From: Paenibacillus sp. FSL K6-0276
GTDB lineage: Bacteria > Bacillota > Bacilli > Paenibacillales > Paenibacillaceae
DNA: 64,000 bases
Assembly: GCF_037977235.1 (NCBI RefSeq)
Contig: NZ_CP150276.1
Coordinates: 3,286,001-3,350,000 of the forward strand
Direction of reading: 5' to 3'
The first letter of the stretch is position 1; every line of letters begins with the position of its first letter. The notes beneath the pieces are model-generated. The model saw nothing but the letters and a program-made list of their open reading frames with translations. It searched no databases and was not told the origin of the DNA. Of this stretch, positions 1 through 8,552 are shown piece after piece. A program made the position numbers and the translations under genes.

Positions 1-153
1 CCAAAATGCGTCCAGTATTCTATTATAACATTAACCTCGGTTTTTTTTAATGGATAGGTTAGAAGGCTTTGGTAAAATTCAGACTTCCCTTAGTCTTTTC
101 TATGAATTAGAATAGTTTGGTAAACGAGTTTTATATATCGGAGGAATCAAAAC

Positions 154-1017
154 GTGTCTGAGAATCACAAATTTACAGAACCTTTTACGGACAGAAACGG
201 CCATTATCTAAAAGCAGAATGTGAGAACTGCTTCGGTTTGTGCTGTTCCGCACTACCTTTTTCAGCTTCAGTTGATTTTGCTATGGATAAAGCAGCTGGC
301 CAGCCGTGCCATAACCTGCAATCAGACTTTCGCTGTGGTATACATACAGATTTAAGAGCGCTTGGATTTCGCGGTTGTACTGTATATGACTGTTTTGGCG
401 CTGGGCAAAAGCTCTCTCAGGTTACTTATACTGGTAAGGACTGGCGGAAGAATTCAAAAACTGCGAAGCAAATGTTCGAGGTATTTCCGACCATGTGGCA
501 TTTACACGAATTGCTATGGTACTTAAATGAATCTTTAAACTTAGTAGTAACCCATACAATCTATGTTGAGTTGCTAACAGCACTCGATGAGACAGAACAA
601 CTCACTTTACTTAGCCCTGATTCTCTACTGAAAGTGAATGTTGACGCTCATCGAGCAAAGATTAATCTGTTGCTGCTGCAAGTCAGTGAACTTGTACGTA
701 CTGAGGCTCGTCGTAAACTAAAAAAAGCATCGAGAACTTTCAGCCGAGGTGTTGACCTTGTCGGCGCAAATCTTAAAAGTGCAGATCTCAGGGGAGCCAA
801 CCTGAGAGGAGCCTATTTGATTGCCGCAGATCTTAGAGGCGCTGATCTTAGAGGTGCAGATCTCATTGGTGCAGATCTCCGTGACACTGACCTTAGAGGC
901 GCTAATCTAACAGAGAGCATTTTTCTAACTCAGGGTCAGATTAATGCGGCGAAAGGCGATGACCATACAAAATTACCGCCGGCACTATCCCGCCCTGAAC
1001 AATGGATTTCGTTTTGA
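154..1017 (+). CDS. pentapeptide-repeat protein with Cys-rich N-terminus
   Basis: The protein has 287 residues. Its last third (about residues 198-258) is a run of A(D/N)LRG-type pentapeptides, which in known family members fold into a right-handed beta-helix. The N-terminal part has a cluster of cysteines (CENCFGLCC near residue 22, more near 52-80) that could bind metal. The GTG start at 154 is preceded by GGAGG at about 140. No signal peptide or membrane segment is visible. Family members act in diverse ways, for example by DNA mimicry, so no specific function is assigned. It is transcribed toward proS, which is convergent, with only 11 bases between them. Confidence 0.8.
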   Translation: MSENHKFTEPFTDRNGHYLKAECENCFGLCCSALPFSASVDFAMDKAAGQPCHNLQSDFRCGIHTDLRALGFRGCTVYDCFGAGQKLSQVTYTGKDWRKNSKTAKQMFEVFPTMWHLHELLWYLNESLNLVVTHTIYVELLTALDETEQLTLLSPDSLLKVNVDAHRAKINLLLLQVSELVRTEARRKLKKASRTFSRGVDLVGANLKSADLRGANLRGAYLIAADLRGADLRGADLIGADLRDTDLRGANLTESIFLTQGQINAAKGDDHTKLPPALSRPEQWISF

Positions 1018-1028
1018 GTTATAGAAAT

Positions 1029-2741
1029 TTAAACCAGCTGCGAAAAGAACGCTTGGATACGGGAAACTGCCTCAACCAGTTCTAAGACCTCTTTTCCCGC
1101 TGAGGTTCTTTCTAGATACTCTACCCTACCTTGTGCTGCTTCCTTACCAACCACTAGTGTTACAGGTATACCAATCAAGCTTGAATCCTTAAATTTAACG
1201 CCAGCACGTTCATCCCTATCATCCAGCAGCGTCTCAATACCGAGCGTAGTGAGTTTATTATAGAGCTCCTCTGCAACTGCCAGTTGCTCCGAATCCTTAA
1301 CGGACATCATCAAAATATGAACCTGATAAGGTGCAAGTGCAACTGGCCACATTATTCCTTGATCATCATGATTCTGTTCTACAACCGCGGACAATAGACG
1401 TGAGATCCCAATTCCATAACAACCCATGATCACAGACTGACTCTTGCCAGAACGATCTAAAAAGGAAGCTCCAAGCTTCTCGCTGTATTTGGTACCTAGT
1501 TTAAAGACATGTCCGATTTCGATGCCCTGATGAAAATGCAGAACACCTTTCTCACAGTTCGGACAAGTTTCTCCTTCCGCTACATTTCGAAAATCCCCCA
1601 CATGCTCAAGCCCAAAATCTCTACCAGGTACAACATTACGGAAGTGATAATCTTTTTCTCCTGCTCCCGTCGTCCCTTGCGTCATTCCTGCAACTGTGGC
1701 ATCAACTAGTACGGTTAATTGAAGACCCACTGGTCCCACAAACCCGCTCTCTACGCCCGTTAAGGATTTCACAGCATCATAGTCAGCAAGCCCGATCTCC
1801 GCCGCACCGATATATTTACTCACTTTTATCTCATTGACTTCATGATCGCCCCGAACCACTACAGCAAAGAATTGACCGCTACCTTCATAGATCAATGTTT
1901 TCATAATCTGCTCTGGATGGATCTCCAGCTCCTGCTCTAATTGATTAATAGTGCGAAGATTAGGCGTGTGGAATTTCTCTATTACAGGTAATTCGAAGTT
2001 CAATTCTTTCTTAGTAGGCTGTACGGCTTCTGCCTGTTCCAGATTGACCGCATAATCGCAAGAGGAACATACTGCAATCGTATCCTCCCCGATATCAGCC
2101 AGTGCCATAAATTCATGGCTGCCCCCTTCCCCACCAATCGCACCAGAATCTGCATGAACAGCTCTGAAATTTAATCCACATCGCTTAAATATCCGGTGAT
2201 AAGCATCGAACATTTGGAGATAAGATTTATCAAGTCCTTCTGAGCTTATGTCAAAAGAGTACGCATCCTTCATCAAGAACTCTCTGCCTCTTAGCAATCC
2301 AGAACGTGGTCGCCGTTCATCCCGGAACTTAGTCTGAATCTGATAAACGGTAATAGGGAGCTTACGATAGGAGCTGATCTCATTCCGCACAAGTGAGGTT
2401 ACTACTTCTTCATGCGTTGGACCGAGTACGAATTCCCGCTCATGACGATCCTTAAAAGTCATCAACTCCTTGCCATAAACATCATAACGTTCTGATTCCT
2501 TCCAAAGTTCCGCAGGTTGCATGGATGGCATTAAAATCTCCTGAGTTCCGGAATGATCCATCTCTTCTCTTACAATCGCTTCAATCTTCCGCAGAACCCG
2601 CCGACCAAGTGGTAAATAAGTATACACTCCGGCAGCTAATTGGCGGATATACCCCGCACGCAATAATAACTGATGACTATTGGTCTCCGCCTCCGAAGGC
2701 ACCTCACGAAGAGTTGTTAATAATAAATTGCTTTGACGCAT
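1029..2741 (-). CDS. proS: prolyl-tRNA synthetase
   Basis: This class II aminoacyl-tRNA synthetase charges tRNA-Pro in the cytoplasm. The 570-residue length fits the bacterial-type enzyme, with an editing insertion roughly at residues 225-400 between motifs 2 and 3. Visible signatures include GPTHEEVVTSL near residue 107, RDERRPRSGLLRGREF (motif 2) near 141, and GCYGIGISRLL (motif 3) near 441. A C-terminal anticodon-binding domain follows. A T-box leader lies immediately upstream, so transcription should respond to uncharged tRNA-Pro. The gene appears monocistronic. Confidence 0.97.
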   Translation of the reverse strand: MRQSNLLLTTLREVPSEAETNSHQLLLRAGYIRQLAAGVYTYLPLGRRVLRKIEAIVREEMDHSGTQEILMPSMQPAELWKESERYDVYGKELMTFKDRHEREFVLGPTHEEVVTSLVRNEISSYRKLPITVYQIQTKFRDERRPRSGLLRGREFLMKDAYSFDISSEGLDKSYLQMFDAYHRIFKRCGLNFRAVHADSGAIGGEGGSHEFMALADIGEDTIAVCSSCDYAVNLEQAEAVQPTKKELNFELPVIEKFHTPNLRTINQLEQELEIHPEQIMKTLIYEGSGQFFAVVVRGDHEVNEIKVSKYIGAAEIGLADYDAVKSLTGVESGFVGPVGLQLTVLVDATVAGMTQGTTGAGEKDYHFRNVVPGRDFGLEHVGDFRNVAEGETCPNCEKGVLHFHQGIEIGHVFKLGTKYSEKLGASFLDRSGKSQSVIMGCYGIGISRLLSAVVEQNHDDQGIMWPVALAPYQVHILMMSVKDSEQLAVAEELYNKLTTLGIETLLDDRDERAGVKFKDSSLIGIPVTLVVGKEAAQGRVEYLERTSAGKEVLELVEAVSRIQAFFSQLV

Positions 2742-2774
2742 ACATTGGCCCCCCTTAAATCATTTCTTTAAATG

Positions 2775-3022
2775 CAAAAAGACACATTCGTCAGGGACGA
2801 ATGTGTCGTGATACCACCCTTATTCAACTGCCAGTTCAACATACGATCCATTCTGATTTGGCAATCCTCAAATCGGATAACGGTCGATTCCGGTAGCGGG
2901 TTAGAAGATACTATCGCTACAGCTACCAAGGCAGGATACCACTCACACGTATTTGAGGAACCTTTCAGCCGGTGAGTTCCCTCTCTGTTCTAACGCTTCT
3001 AGAATCGTAAATCCTTGGTCAA
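2775..3022 (-). promoter_or_regulatory. T-box leader of proS (tRNA-Pro sensing)
   Basis: Read on the minus strand, the leader contains the T-box core GGGTGGTATCACG (about 2807-2819), followed directly by a strong hairpin (GACACATTCGT / ACGAATGTGTC, about 2780-2808) and a T-run, which is the terminator. Upstream is a Stem I-like region with GCTGAAAGGTTCC (about 2957-2973). A CCT triplet at 2933-2935 is a plausible proline specifier, though I did not fold the RNA. In this family, uncharged tRNA stabilises the antiterminator and allows readthrough into the synthetase gene. Confidence 0.88.
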
Positions 3023-3090
3023 TGCTTTTGTCATGTGAATATTTTATTAAATCTATAGGATAATGATATTTACGTCAAGTATCAGTTAAT

Positions 3091-3132
3091 AAAAAAACCG
3101 TCTCTCCAGCAGACAAACTGCTTTTGAAACGG
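3091..3132 (-). terminator. rho-independent terminator after gltD
   Basis: On the minus strand GCCGTTTC pairs with GAGACGG around an inner GCAG/CTGC helix, followed by a run of T. It lies just downstream of the gltD stop. Confidence 0.8.
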
Positions 3133-3159
3133 CTTATTAAACAATTATTATCTTAACGC

Positions 3160-4647
3160 TTAAACAAGAACGGTTGATCCCATCAGGTATTTATCCACTT
3201 CACGCGCAGCTTCGCGTCCTTCGTTGATTGCCCAGACGACCAAGCTTTGACCACGGCGCATATCGCCAGCAGCAAATACTTTATCCACGTTCGTATTGAA
3301 TTTACCATAACGTGCTTTCACATTTGTACGTCGATCTGTCTCAAGCTTAAGCTCCTCAACAATATCTTGCTCAGGTCCATCGAAACCGATGGCTATAAGA
3401 GCTAATTGAGCAGGATATACAGCTTCGGTGCCTGGAACAGGTTGATAGATCTTACGACCTGTCTCATCCACGATTCGGCGGATCTGTACGGTGTGAAGCT
3501 CTTTTAAGTTGCCCTCTTCATCACCAACAAATTTAGTGGTCATGATAGAGAACTCACGCGGGTCATCCCCAAAAATGGCTTTAGCTTCTTCTTGCGCATA
3601 ATCCAGGCTGTACACATTCGGGAATTGTGGCCAAGGGTTAGCAATCGGGTCGCGTTGCAAAGGTGCTTTCTCATGTGTACCAAATTGAGTGATGCTGCTG
3701 CAACCATGACGAAGCGCAGTGGCAACACAGTCAGATCCTGTATCCCCGCCGCCCAGAACGATCACGTCTTTGCCTTCTGCGGATACATAGTTGCCATCCT
3801 CAAAATTGGAATTCAAATAGCTCTTAATCGTACCATTTAAATAGTCCATGGCGTACATAACACCTTTAAGCTCACTGCCTTCAACGTTAAAACGACGTGC
3901 CTTAGTTGCTCCACCACACAGAACAACCGCATCATACTCATCAACAAGCTGCTGAGCAGGAATGTCCTTACCAATCTCTGTATTCACTACAAAATTAATA
4001 CCTTCTGCAGCTAATAAATCTACACGACGTTGTACAACTCTCTTATCGAGTTTCATAGTCGGAATGCCATATGTTAGCAGTCCGCCGATGCGGTCACTGC
4101 GTTCAAATACAGTTACTGAATGTCCAGCTTTATTCAGTTGCGCAGCTGCTGCGAGTCCAGCAGGTCCAGAGCCTACGATTGCAATCTTTTTGCCTGTACG
4201 TTTCTCTGGTGGATTAGGTACAACCCAGCCTTCTTCAAAACCCTTATCAATAATAGCAAGCTCAATGGTCTTAATGGTCACCGGCTGTCCAATTAGACCC
4301 ACTGTGCAAGAGCCCTCGCAAGGAGCAGGACAAATACTTCCAGTAAATTCAGGGAAATTATTCGTCTTATGCAGACGTTCCAGTGCTTCTTTCCAGAGTC
4401 CGCGGTACACCAAATTATTCCACTCTGGAATTAGATTGTGAACTGGACAACCCGAGGTTCCTCCAGCCATATCAATTCCTGTATGGCAATAAGGGGTTCC
4501 GCAATCCATGCAGCGCGCTCCTTGTGTCTGAAGCTCGTCTTCGGATAAATGATGGTGGAACTCCTCCCAGTCTTTTACCCGCTGCTCAGGATCCCGATCA
4601 CCTGGGAGCTGCCGTTTATACTCCATAAAACCTGTAGGTGTAGACAT
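3160..4647 (-). CDS. gltD: glutamate synthase (NADPH) small subunit
   Basis: This is the beta subunit of GOGAT: it passes electrons from NADPH through FAD and iron-sulfur clusters to the large subunit for glutamate synthesis. The start is placed at ATG 4647 (protein begins MSTPTGFMEY; 495 residues) because a G-rich ribosome site sits just upstream. N-terminal cysteine clusters CMDCGTPYC and CPAPCEGSC are the iron-sulfur ligands. The FAD-binding GSGPAGLAAAAQL and NADPH-binding GGGDTGSDC motifs are intact. No gltB large subunit lies beside it here, so its partner must be elsewhere or it works as a stand-alone GltD-like oxidoreductase. Confidence 0.93.
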   Translation of the reverse strand: MSTPTGFMEYKRQLPGDRDPEQRVKDWEEFHHHLSEDELQTQGARCMDCGTPYCHTGIDMAGGTSGCPVHNLIPEWNNLVYRGLWKEALERLHKTNNFPEFTGSICPAPCEGSCTVGLIGQPVTIKTIELAIIDKGFEEGWVVPNPPEKRTGKKIAIVGSGPAGLAAAAQLNKAGHSVTVFERSDRIGGLLTYGIPTMKLDKRVVQRRVDLLAAEGINFVVNTEIGKDIPAQQLVDEYDAVVLCGGATKARRFNVEGSELKGVMYAMDYLNGTIKSYLNSNFEDGNYVSAEGKDVIVLGGGDTGSDCVATALRHGCSSITQFGTHEKAPLQRDPIANPWPQFPNVYSLDYAQEEAKAIFGDDPREFSIMTTKFVGDEEGNLKELHTVQIRRIVDETGRKIYQPVPGTEAVYPAQLALIAIGFDGPEQDIVEELKLETDRRTNVKARYGKFNTNVDKVFAAGDMRRGQSLVVWAINEGREAAREVDKYLMGSTVLV

Positions 4648-4877
4648 GTTTACGTTTCCCCCATCCGTTCTCTTCATGTTGAAGTATAGTACATTGTAGC
4701 ATATTGCGGCTTCGTATCGTCGTGAGCAGCGCAATGAAGTACCTGCACATTCTATACCTTTAGATTATCATTTCTAATTTTAATTATAGTAGCACTCATC
4801 ACTTTTGCACAGTAATGGATTAATCTACTGTTTTTTTGTACTATTTCACATGTTATGTCAGAGAAAACGTTTTATTG

Positions 4878-5369
4878 CTATTCCGTACGTTCATAAACAA
4901 GAAAACGGTAATCATACGGATTCTTTTCATCACGAATTCCCTTCTTATTGGAAACCTCTTTCCACACACTCCAGTCAATATCAGGAAACCGGGTGTTCCC
5001 TTCAAAATCCTGTTCAATTTGCGTTAACATCAACTTGTCTGCATATGGCAACATCAGCTTGTAGATTTCCGCACCACCGATCACCATCAGTTCATCGTCT
5101 TTTCTACCCTCACTGAGAGCTTCCTCAAGCGTGTGTACAACCTCTGCACCTTCAGGAGCATAATCAGTATCTCTTGTCATAATTAAGCTCGTTCTGCCCT
5201 TTAAGGGCTTACCTCCGAGCGAGTCCCACGTTTTGCGGCCCATAAGCATTCTCTTGCCTAATGTTTCTGCTTTAAAATATGCGAAATCCAGCGGCAAATG
5301 CCAAGGCATATCATTATCTTTACCAATGACATGATTGGTCCCCATTGCCCATATTAAGCTAATACTCAT
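4878..5369 (-). CDS. dfrA: dihydrofolate reductase
   Basis: It reduces dihydrofolate to tetrahydrofolate with NADPH. At 163 residues it is full length. Family motifs are visible: LIWAMGTNHVIG at the N-terminus, DNDMPWHLPLDF with the catalytic acidic region, MGRKTWDSLG for NADPH binding, and VIGGAEIY. It lies 86 bases downstream of thyA on the same strand, the usual thyA-dfrA pairing in which DHFR regenerates the folate oxidised by thymidylate synthase. The two genes are probably co-transcribed. Confidence 0.96.
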   Translation of the reverse strand: MSISLIWAMGTNHVIGKDNDMPWHLPLDFAYFKAETLGKRMLMGRKTWDSLGGKPLKGRTSLIMTRDTDYAPEGAEVVHTLEEALSEGRKDDELMVIGGAEIYKLMLPYADKLMLTQIEQDFEGNTRFPDIDWSVWKEVSNKKGIRDEKNPYDYRFLVYERTE

Positions 5370-5454
5370 GAAACTCCCTCCTTCCTACATACAAAGATCA
5401 AAAAACAATTCACCTACTAGTTATATTTACCAATCTTGTTTTATAACAATTGAG

Positions 5455-6435
5455 TTAAACTGCGATCGGCGCTTTTATCGAAGGATGTGGATTGTACCCT
5501 TCAATGACTAGGTCTTCCAGCTCAATATCAAAAATTGATTTCTTATTTGATTTAATAACCAATGTAGGCAATGGTCTTAAGTCTCTTGATAATTGCTCTT
5601 TTACTTGCTCAACATGGTTTAAATAAATATGCGCATCACTAATGCTGTATACAAACTCGCCTACTTCTAGACCACACTCATGTGCTATTAAATGTGTAAG
5701 TAATGAGTAAGATGGGATATTGAAGTTTGCTCCAAGAAAAGAGTCAGCACTACGTTGCAGCAAGTGACAGCTTAATTTACCATTTGCAACGTAGAACTGG
5801 AACATAACGTGGCAAGGTGGTAACGCTGCTTTACTCCCCTTTGCCCCAGCATTTATAACATCTTCTGGGTTCCATGCGCTTACAATTAATCGACGAGAAT
5901 CAGGATTTGTTTTGATCTGATTAATAACATCTTGTAATTGGTCAATGGATTCACCAGTAGAAGATGTCCAATTTCGCCATTGCTTACCGTAAACATTCCC
6001 TAGGTCGCCATGTTTCGCTGCGAACTCATCATCTTCTAAGACACGATCACAAAATGCTTTCATCTCTGCTTGATAAACTTGATTGAAATCTTCATCAACT
6101 AAACAACGATTCCCGAAGTCTGTCATATCTGGACCAGCATATTCATCTGATTCAACCCATCTTTTGAAAGCCCATTCATCCCAAATATGATTATTATGTT
6201 TCAATAAATAACGAATGTTGGTGTCGCCTTTAATAAACCATAATAACTCACTTGCGATTAAGCGGAACGGTGTACGTTTTGTTGTAAATAATGGGAAGCC
6301 TTTTGATAAATCAAATCGCATTTGATAACCAAATACACTAATTGTACCCGTTCCGGTACGATCTTCTTTTTTCACACCATTATCTAAAATATATTGTAGA
6401 AAATTCAAATATGTTTGTTCTAACTCATTCGTCAA
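5455..6435 (-). CDS. thyA: thymidylate synthase
   Basis: It methylates dUMP to dTMP using methylene-tetrahydrofolate. The 326 residues place it with the long ThyA forms seen in some Bacilli, which have an insertion between about residues 85 and 145. The active-site cysteine is in [12 protein letters not shown], followed by [11 protein letters not shown] and the nucleotide-binding DAHIYLNH. The start is a TTG at 6435, supported by GGAGGTG about 12 bases upstream. It forms a folate/dTMP module with dfrA. Confidence 0.96.
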   Translation of the reverse strand: MTNELEQTYLNFLQYILDNGVKKEDRTGTGTISVFGYQMRFDLSKGFPLFTTKRTPFRLIASELLWFIKGDTNIRYLLKHNNHIWDEWAFKRWVESDEYAGPDMTDFGNRCLVDEDFNQVYQAEMKAFCDRVLEDDEFAAKHGDLGNVYGKQWRNWTSSTGESIDQLQDVINQIKTNPDSRRLIVSAWNPEDVINAGAKGSKAALPPCHVMFQFYVANGKLSCHLLQRSADSFLGANFNIPSYSLLTHLIAHECGLEVGEFVYSISDAHIYLNHVEQVKEQLSRDLRPLPTLVIKSNKKSIFDIELEDLVIEGYNPHPSIKAPIAV

Positions 6436-6671
6436 TTTTCTGCACCTCCGTAATATTTCACCTTATATATTATATCTGAAAAATTCGATTTTTGTAGAAG
6501 GTCAGATACTTTTTAAAGATATTTAATAATGGCTACATATTCAATCAGCTGTCAAGTTTCAGATAATGGTGTCAGCAGAAAATAAAGCATTAGACTGAAT
6601 GTCTCTATTCCACGCGGCTTTTCAAATTGTCATACCGTCAGACTCCATAAAATAAGTTTTTGACTGACCCT

Positions 6672-6754
6672 AGAAATTGAAACAGCGACAGCAAAGGACG
6701 TGAAGATAAAGTCCTAGACTGTCGCGGTTTCATTGGACTAACGTTTCTCGTTAG
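6672..6754 (-). repeat. bipartite array repeat, site 1 (hairpin plus simple site)
   Basis: An imperfect hairpin pairs GAAACAGCGACAG (6679-6691) with CTGTCGCGGTTTC (6719-6731), 12 of 13 positions. It is followed by GACTAACGTTTCTCGTTAG (6736-6754), the quasi-palindromic simple site that recurs through the array. BR1 copy A is inserted at the GTTAG end. Strand is given in cassette sense. Confidence 0.6.
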
Positions 6755-7115
6755 CCATACATGCAGCGCAAGCGCCGCACCACAGATGATGAAAATGGTT
6801 ATATCTGCCAATACTGCTACTATGGCTGGGAGAGGAAGGTCGATCAACTATGGTGCCTTAGAGCCCATTCGTTAGTCTGACTCCAACGACCACGGTGCAT
6901 CACAGATTGTCGCTCCCTTTTGGGAAGCACTCATGGGAGATTAATCCTACTATGGTTGCTGCACCAGCCTCATTTTTTATTTTCAGCTATGAAAGGTCTT
7001 TGGTACTTTAATCTCACAATTCTTCTCAGGCTCAGCCTTTTTTAAAAATCATTCGGCTAGGTCTAATTTATTATTGTCTTTTTGAGGTTTTTCGCGGATT
7101 TAATTTTAATGGGAG
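6753..7115 (+). mobile_element. transposase-less IS110-type element BR1, copy A
   Basis: This is a noncoding element of about 360 bp bounded by AG at both ends (left flank TCGTTAG, right end TGGGAG then TTCAAC). It begins CCATACATGCAGCGC, like the left end of the full IS110 copy at 16095-17628, and ends with the same AATGGGAG-type terminus (ATGGGAG). No transposase reading frame is present. Small open frames inside it are not credible genes. Confidence 0.75.
6755..6950 (+). ncRNA. candidate bridge RNA (seekRNA), BR1 copy A
   Basis: The region is homologous to the noncoding left end upstream of the IS110 transposase at 16347. Four guide-like segments are visible: TATGGCT (6831-6837, reverse complement of the element start AGCCATA), TCAACT (6844-6849, pairs 5 of 6 with right flank AGTTCA), TCGTTAG (6869-6875, identical to its own left flank) and CATGGGAG (6932-6939, matches the element end ATGGGAG over 7 bases). 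Confidence 0.65.
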
Positions 7116-7197
7116 TTCAACAAAAAGAGCAGGATACCGTAGCTCCTACTCATCAATGTATGTCATTCAACTATCGTGTCCCGTTAGCCACACATGC
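7116..7197 (-). repeat. bipartite array repeat, site 2
   Basis: A hairpin GAGCAGG / CCTACTC (7127-7152) is followed by TTCAACTATCGTGTCCCG (from 7177) ending in GTTAG at 7197. The sequence from GAGCAGGATACCGTAG to the simple site is nearly identical to site 6 at 12984-13080. BR1 copy A sits on its left side and copy B on its right. Confidence 0.65.
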
Positions 7198-7557
7198 AGC
7201 GCAAGCGCTGCACCACAGATGATGAAAATGGGAAAATCAGTCTATACTGCTACTATGGCTGGCGAAGAAGGTCGATAAGCTATGGTGCCTTAGAGCCCAT
7301 CCGTTAGTCTGACTCCAACGACCCCGGTGCATCACAGATTGTCGCTCCCTTTTGGGAAGCACTCATGGGAGATTAATCCTACTCTGGTTTTTGCACCAGC
7401 CTAGCCTTTATTGGTTGTGGAAGGAAGTTTGTTATTTTCGCTCTATCTAACTTTATTAAAGAACACATAAGGCTCAGCCTTTTTTAAAAAGTGTTATTCT
7501 GGGTCTTCTTTATTATGCTCTTTTTCAGGTTTTGAGCTGATTCTATTTTCATGGGAG
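7196..7557 (+). mobile_element. transposase-less IS110-type element BR1, copy B
   Basis: The element is bounded by AG at 7196-7197 (flank CCCGTTAG) and AG at 7556-7557 (end CATGGGAG, flank CTTAAC). It has the BR1 left end, guide region and right terminus and no transposase. Its right third, from about 7470, is shared with copies C and D but not with the full-length copy E, so it probably derives from a related IS110 element rather than from E by simple deletion. Confidence 0.78.
7198..7382 (+). ncRNA. candidate bridge RNA (seekRNA), BR1 copy B
   Basis: A 5' hairpin TGCAGCGC-AA-GCGCTGCA is fully paired. Guide-like segments are TATGGCT (7254-7260), TAAGCT (7276-7281, exact reverse complement of right flank AGCTTA), CCGTTAG (7301-7307, identical to left flank) and CATGGGAG (7364-7371, identical to element end). 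Confidence 0.68.
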
Positions 7558-7558
7558 C

Positions 7559-8341
7559 TTAACTTATTTTTACAGCAAACCACACCGTCCAAGAGTCTTT
7601 TTCAATTATCGGAAGTTGTGTTCCATCAATTTTACTTTCAATATACAATACTAGTTCATTAAGTTCATTATCTGTTAACTCGTGCAAAATTGAACGACCT
7701 GTTCTTTCTTGAAGGTCTTGGAGTAATGATTCAACATCATTGTATTTACGTCTAGTTTCCCATATCTGATTTTCACTAATCAGTCTAAATCCATTAGATT
7801 CGAGTGCATTTCGTACGTTAATAGATTCATGTCGGCGATTAATTTCTTTATCAACTAATTCTGGATACTTCTCAAAAAAACAACCTCTAAGATGGCTTTC
7901 GTTTCCTTGCATTAAGCAATCCTTAGATGTCCTATCTTGAACTATTAAAATACCGTTGTTCTTCAAAATGCGATTTGCTTCCTTAAAACACCTATTCAAG
8001 TCAACTAGATGGTGAATTAAAGCTCTCTCTAAAATTGTATCGTATTCACACTCAGGAAGCTTCGTATCATAAGCATCTCCTTGCACAAACGTAACGTTAT
8101 TGCAATCCAGACAGTTCTGTGAAGCACCTTTTAACATTTCTTCAGAAAAGTCTACGCCCGTAACTTGTGATGCACCCATACTTAAAAAGGATTTTGTGTA
8201 AATGCCTCCGCCGCAACCGATATCAACAACTTTACTACCAATAACATCAACATTTTTTTCAATTAGAGAAATCCAAGATTCATCAGCATCTCTTGTTGTA
8301 TATGTCATTCTGTTTCTGTCTTCGTGGAAGTTAATAGGCAT
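7559..8341 (-). CDS. class I SAM-dependent methyltransferase
   Basis: The 260-residue protein has a Rossmann-type methyltransferase core: VVDIGCGGGIYTKSF near residue 38 (motif I, SAM binding), GVDFSEEML (motif II acidic residue) and DTILERALIHHL (post-motif region). The substrate cannot be told from the sequence. The ATG is preceded by AAGGAGG. It is a single-gene cassette, with array site 3 upstream. Its TAA stop overlaps the GTTAAGCT target half-site where BR1 copy B inserted. It appears to have its own promoter. Confidence 0.88.
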   Translation of the reverse strand: MPINFHEDRNRMTYTTRDADESWISLIEKNVDVIGSKVVDIGCGGGIYTKSFLSMGASQVTGVDFSEEMLKGASQNCLDCNNVTFVQGDAYDTKLPECEYDTILERALIHHLVDLNRCFKEANRILKNNGILIVQDRTSKDCLMQGNESHLRGCFFEKYPELVDKEINRRHESINVRNALESNGFRLISENQIWETRRKYNDVESLLQDLQERTGRSILHELTDNELNELVLYIESKIDGTQLPIIEKDSWTVWFAVKIS

Positions 8342-8357
8342 TTAAATCCTCCTTATA

Positions 8358-8427
8358 GTTTCATTTAGTGAAACAAAGTTTCAAAACACTGAATGTTTAT
8401 TGTACCATAAAATTACATATGAACCAA
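8358..8427 (-). promoter_or_regulatory. promoter and leader inverted repeat of the methyltransferase cassette
   Basis: On the minus strand TTGGTT (8422-8427) and TACAAT (8399-8404) are separated by 17 bases, a sigma-A-like arrangement. Just before the ribosome site is an inverted repeat GTTTCA / TGAAAC (about 8359-8375) that could be an operator or leader hairpin. Confidence 0.45.
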
Positions 8428-8431
8428 CGGT

Positions 8432-8531
8432 ATTTTCAACCATCCTGCCCGTTCGCTTAATAGAAAGAAGGAGCAGCTGCCATGGCAAAACTGCTCCTTC
8501 TTTTGTTCAACTATCGTTTCCCGATAGAACA
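8432..8531 (-). repeat. bipartite array repeat, site 3 (uninterrupted copy)
   Basis: This is the clearest intact site. In plus-strand order it has TTCAACCATCCTGCCCG then TTCGCTTAAT, a hairpin with 13 perfect pairs (AAAGAAGGAGCAG 8464-8476 with 8491-8503, 14-base loop), then TTCAACTATCGTTTCCCGATAG, where CTATCG and CGATAG are exact inverted repeats. It lies 26 bases past the stop of the 8553-9530 gene, as an attC site follows an integron cassette gene. Confidence 0.7.
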
Positions 8532-8552
8532 GAACTGATTTCTTCGATCAAA

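Noticed and set aside
6638..6847. Minus-strand open frame overlapping the left part of BR1 copy A, and similar frames at 9549-9752 and 14199-14465
   Set aside because: They lie across the repeated noncoding element, have no ribosome site, and their reading frames follow the RNA repeat rather than any protein family.
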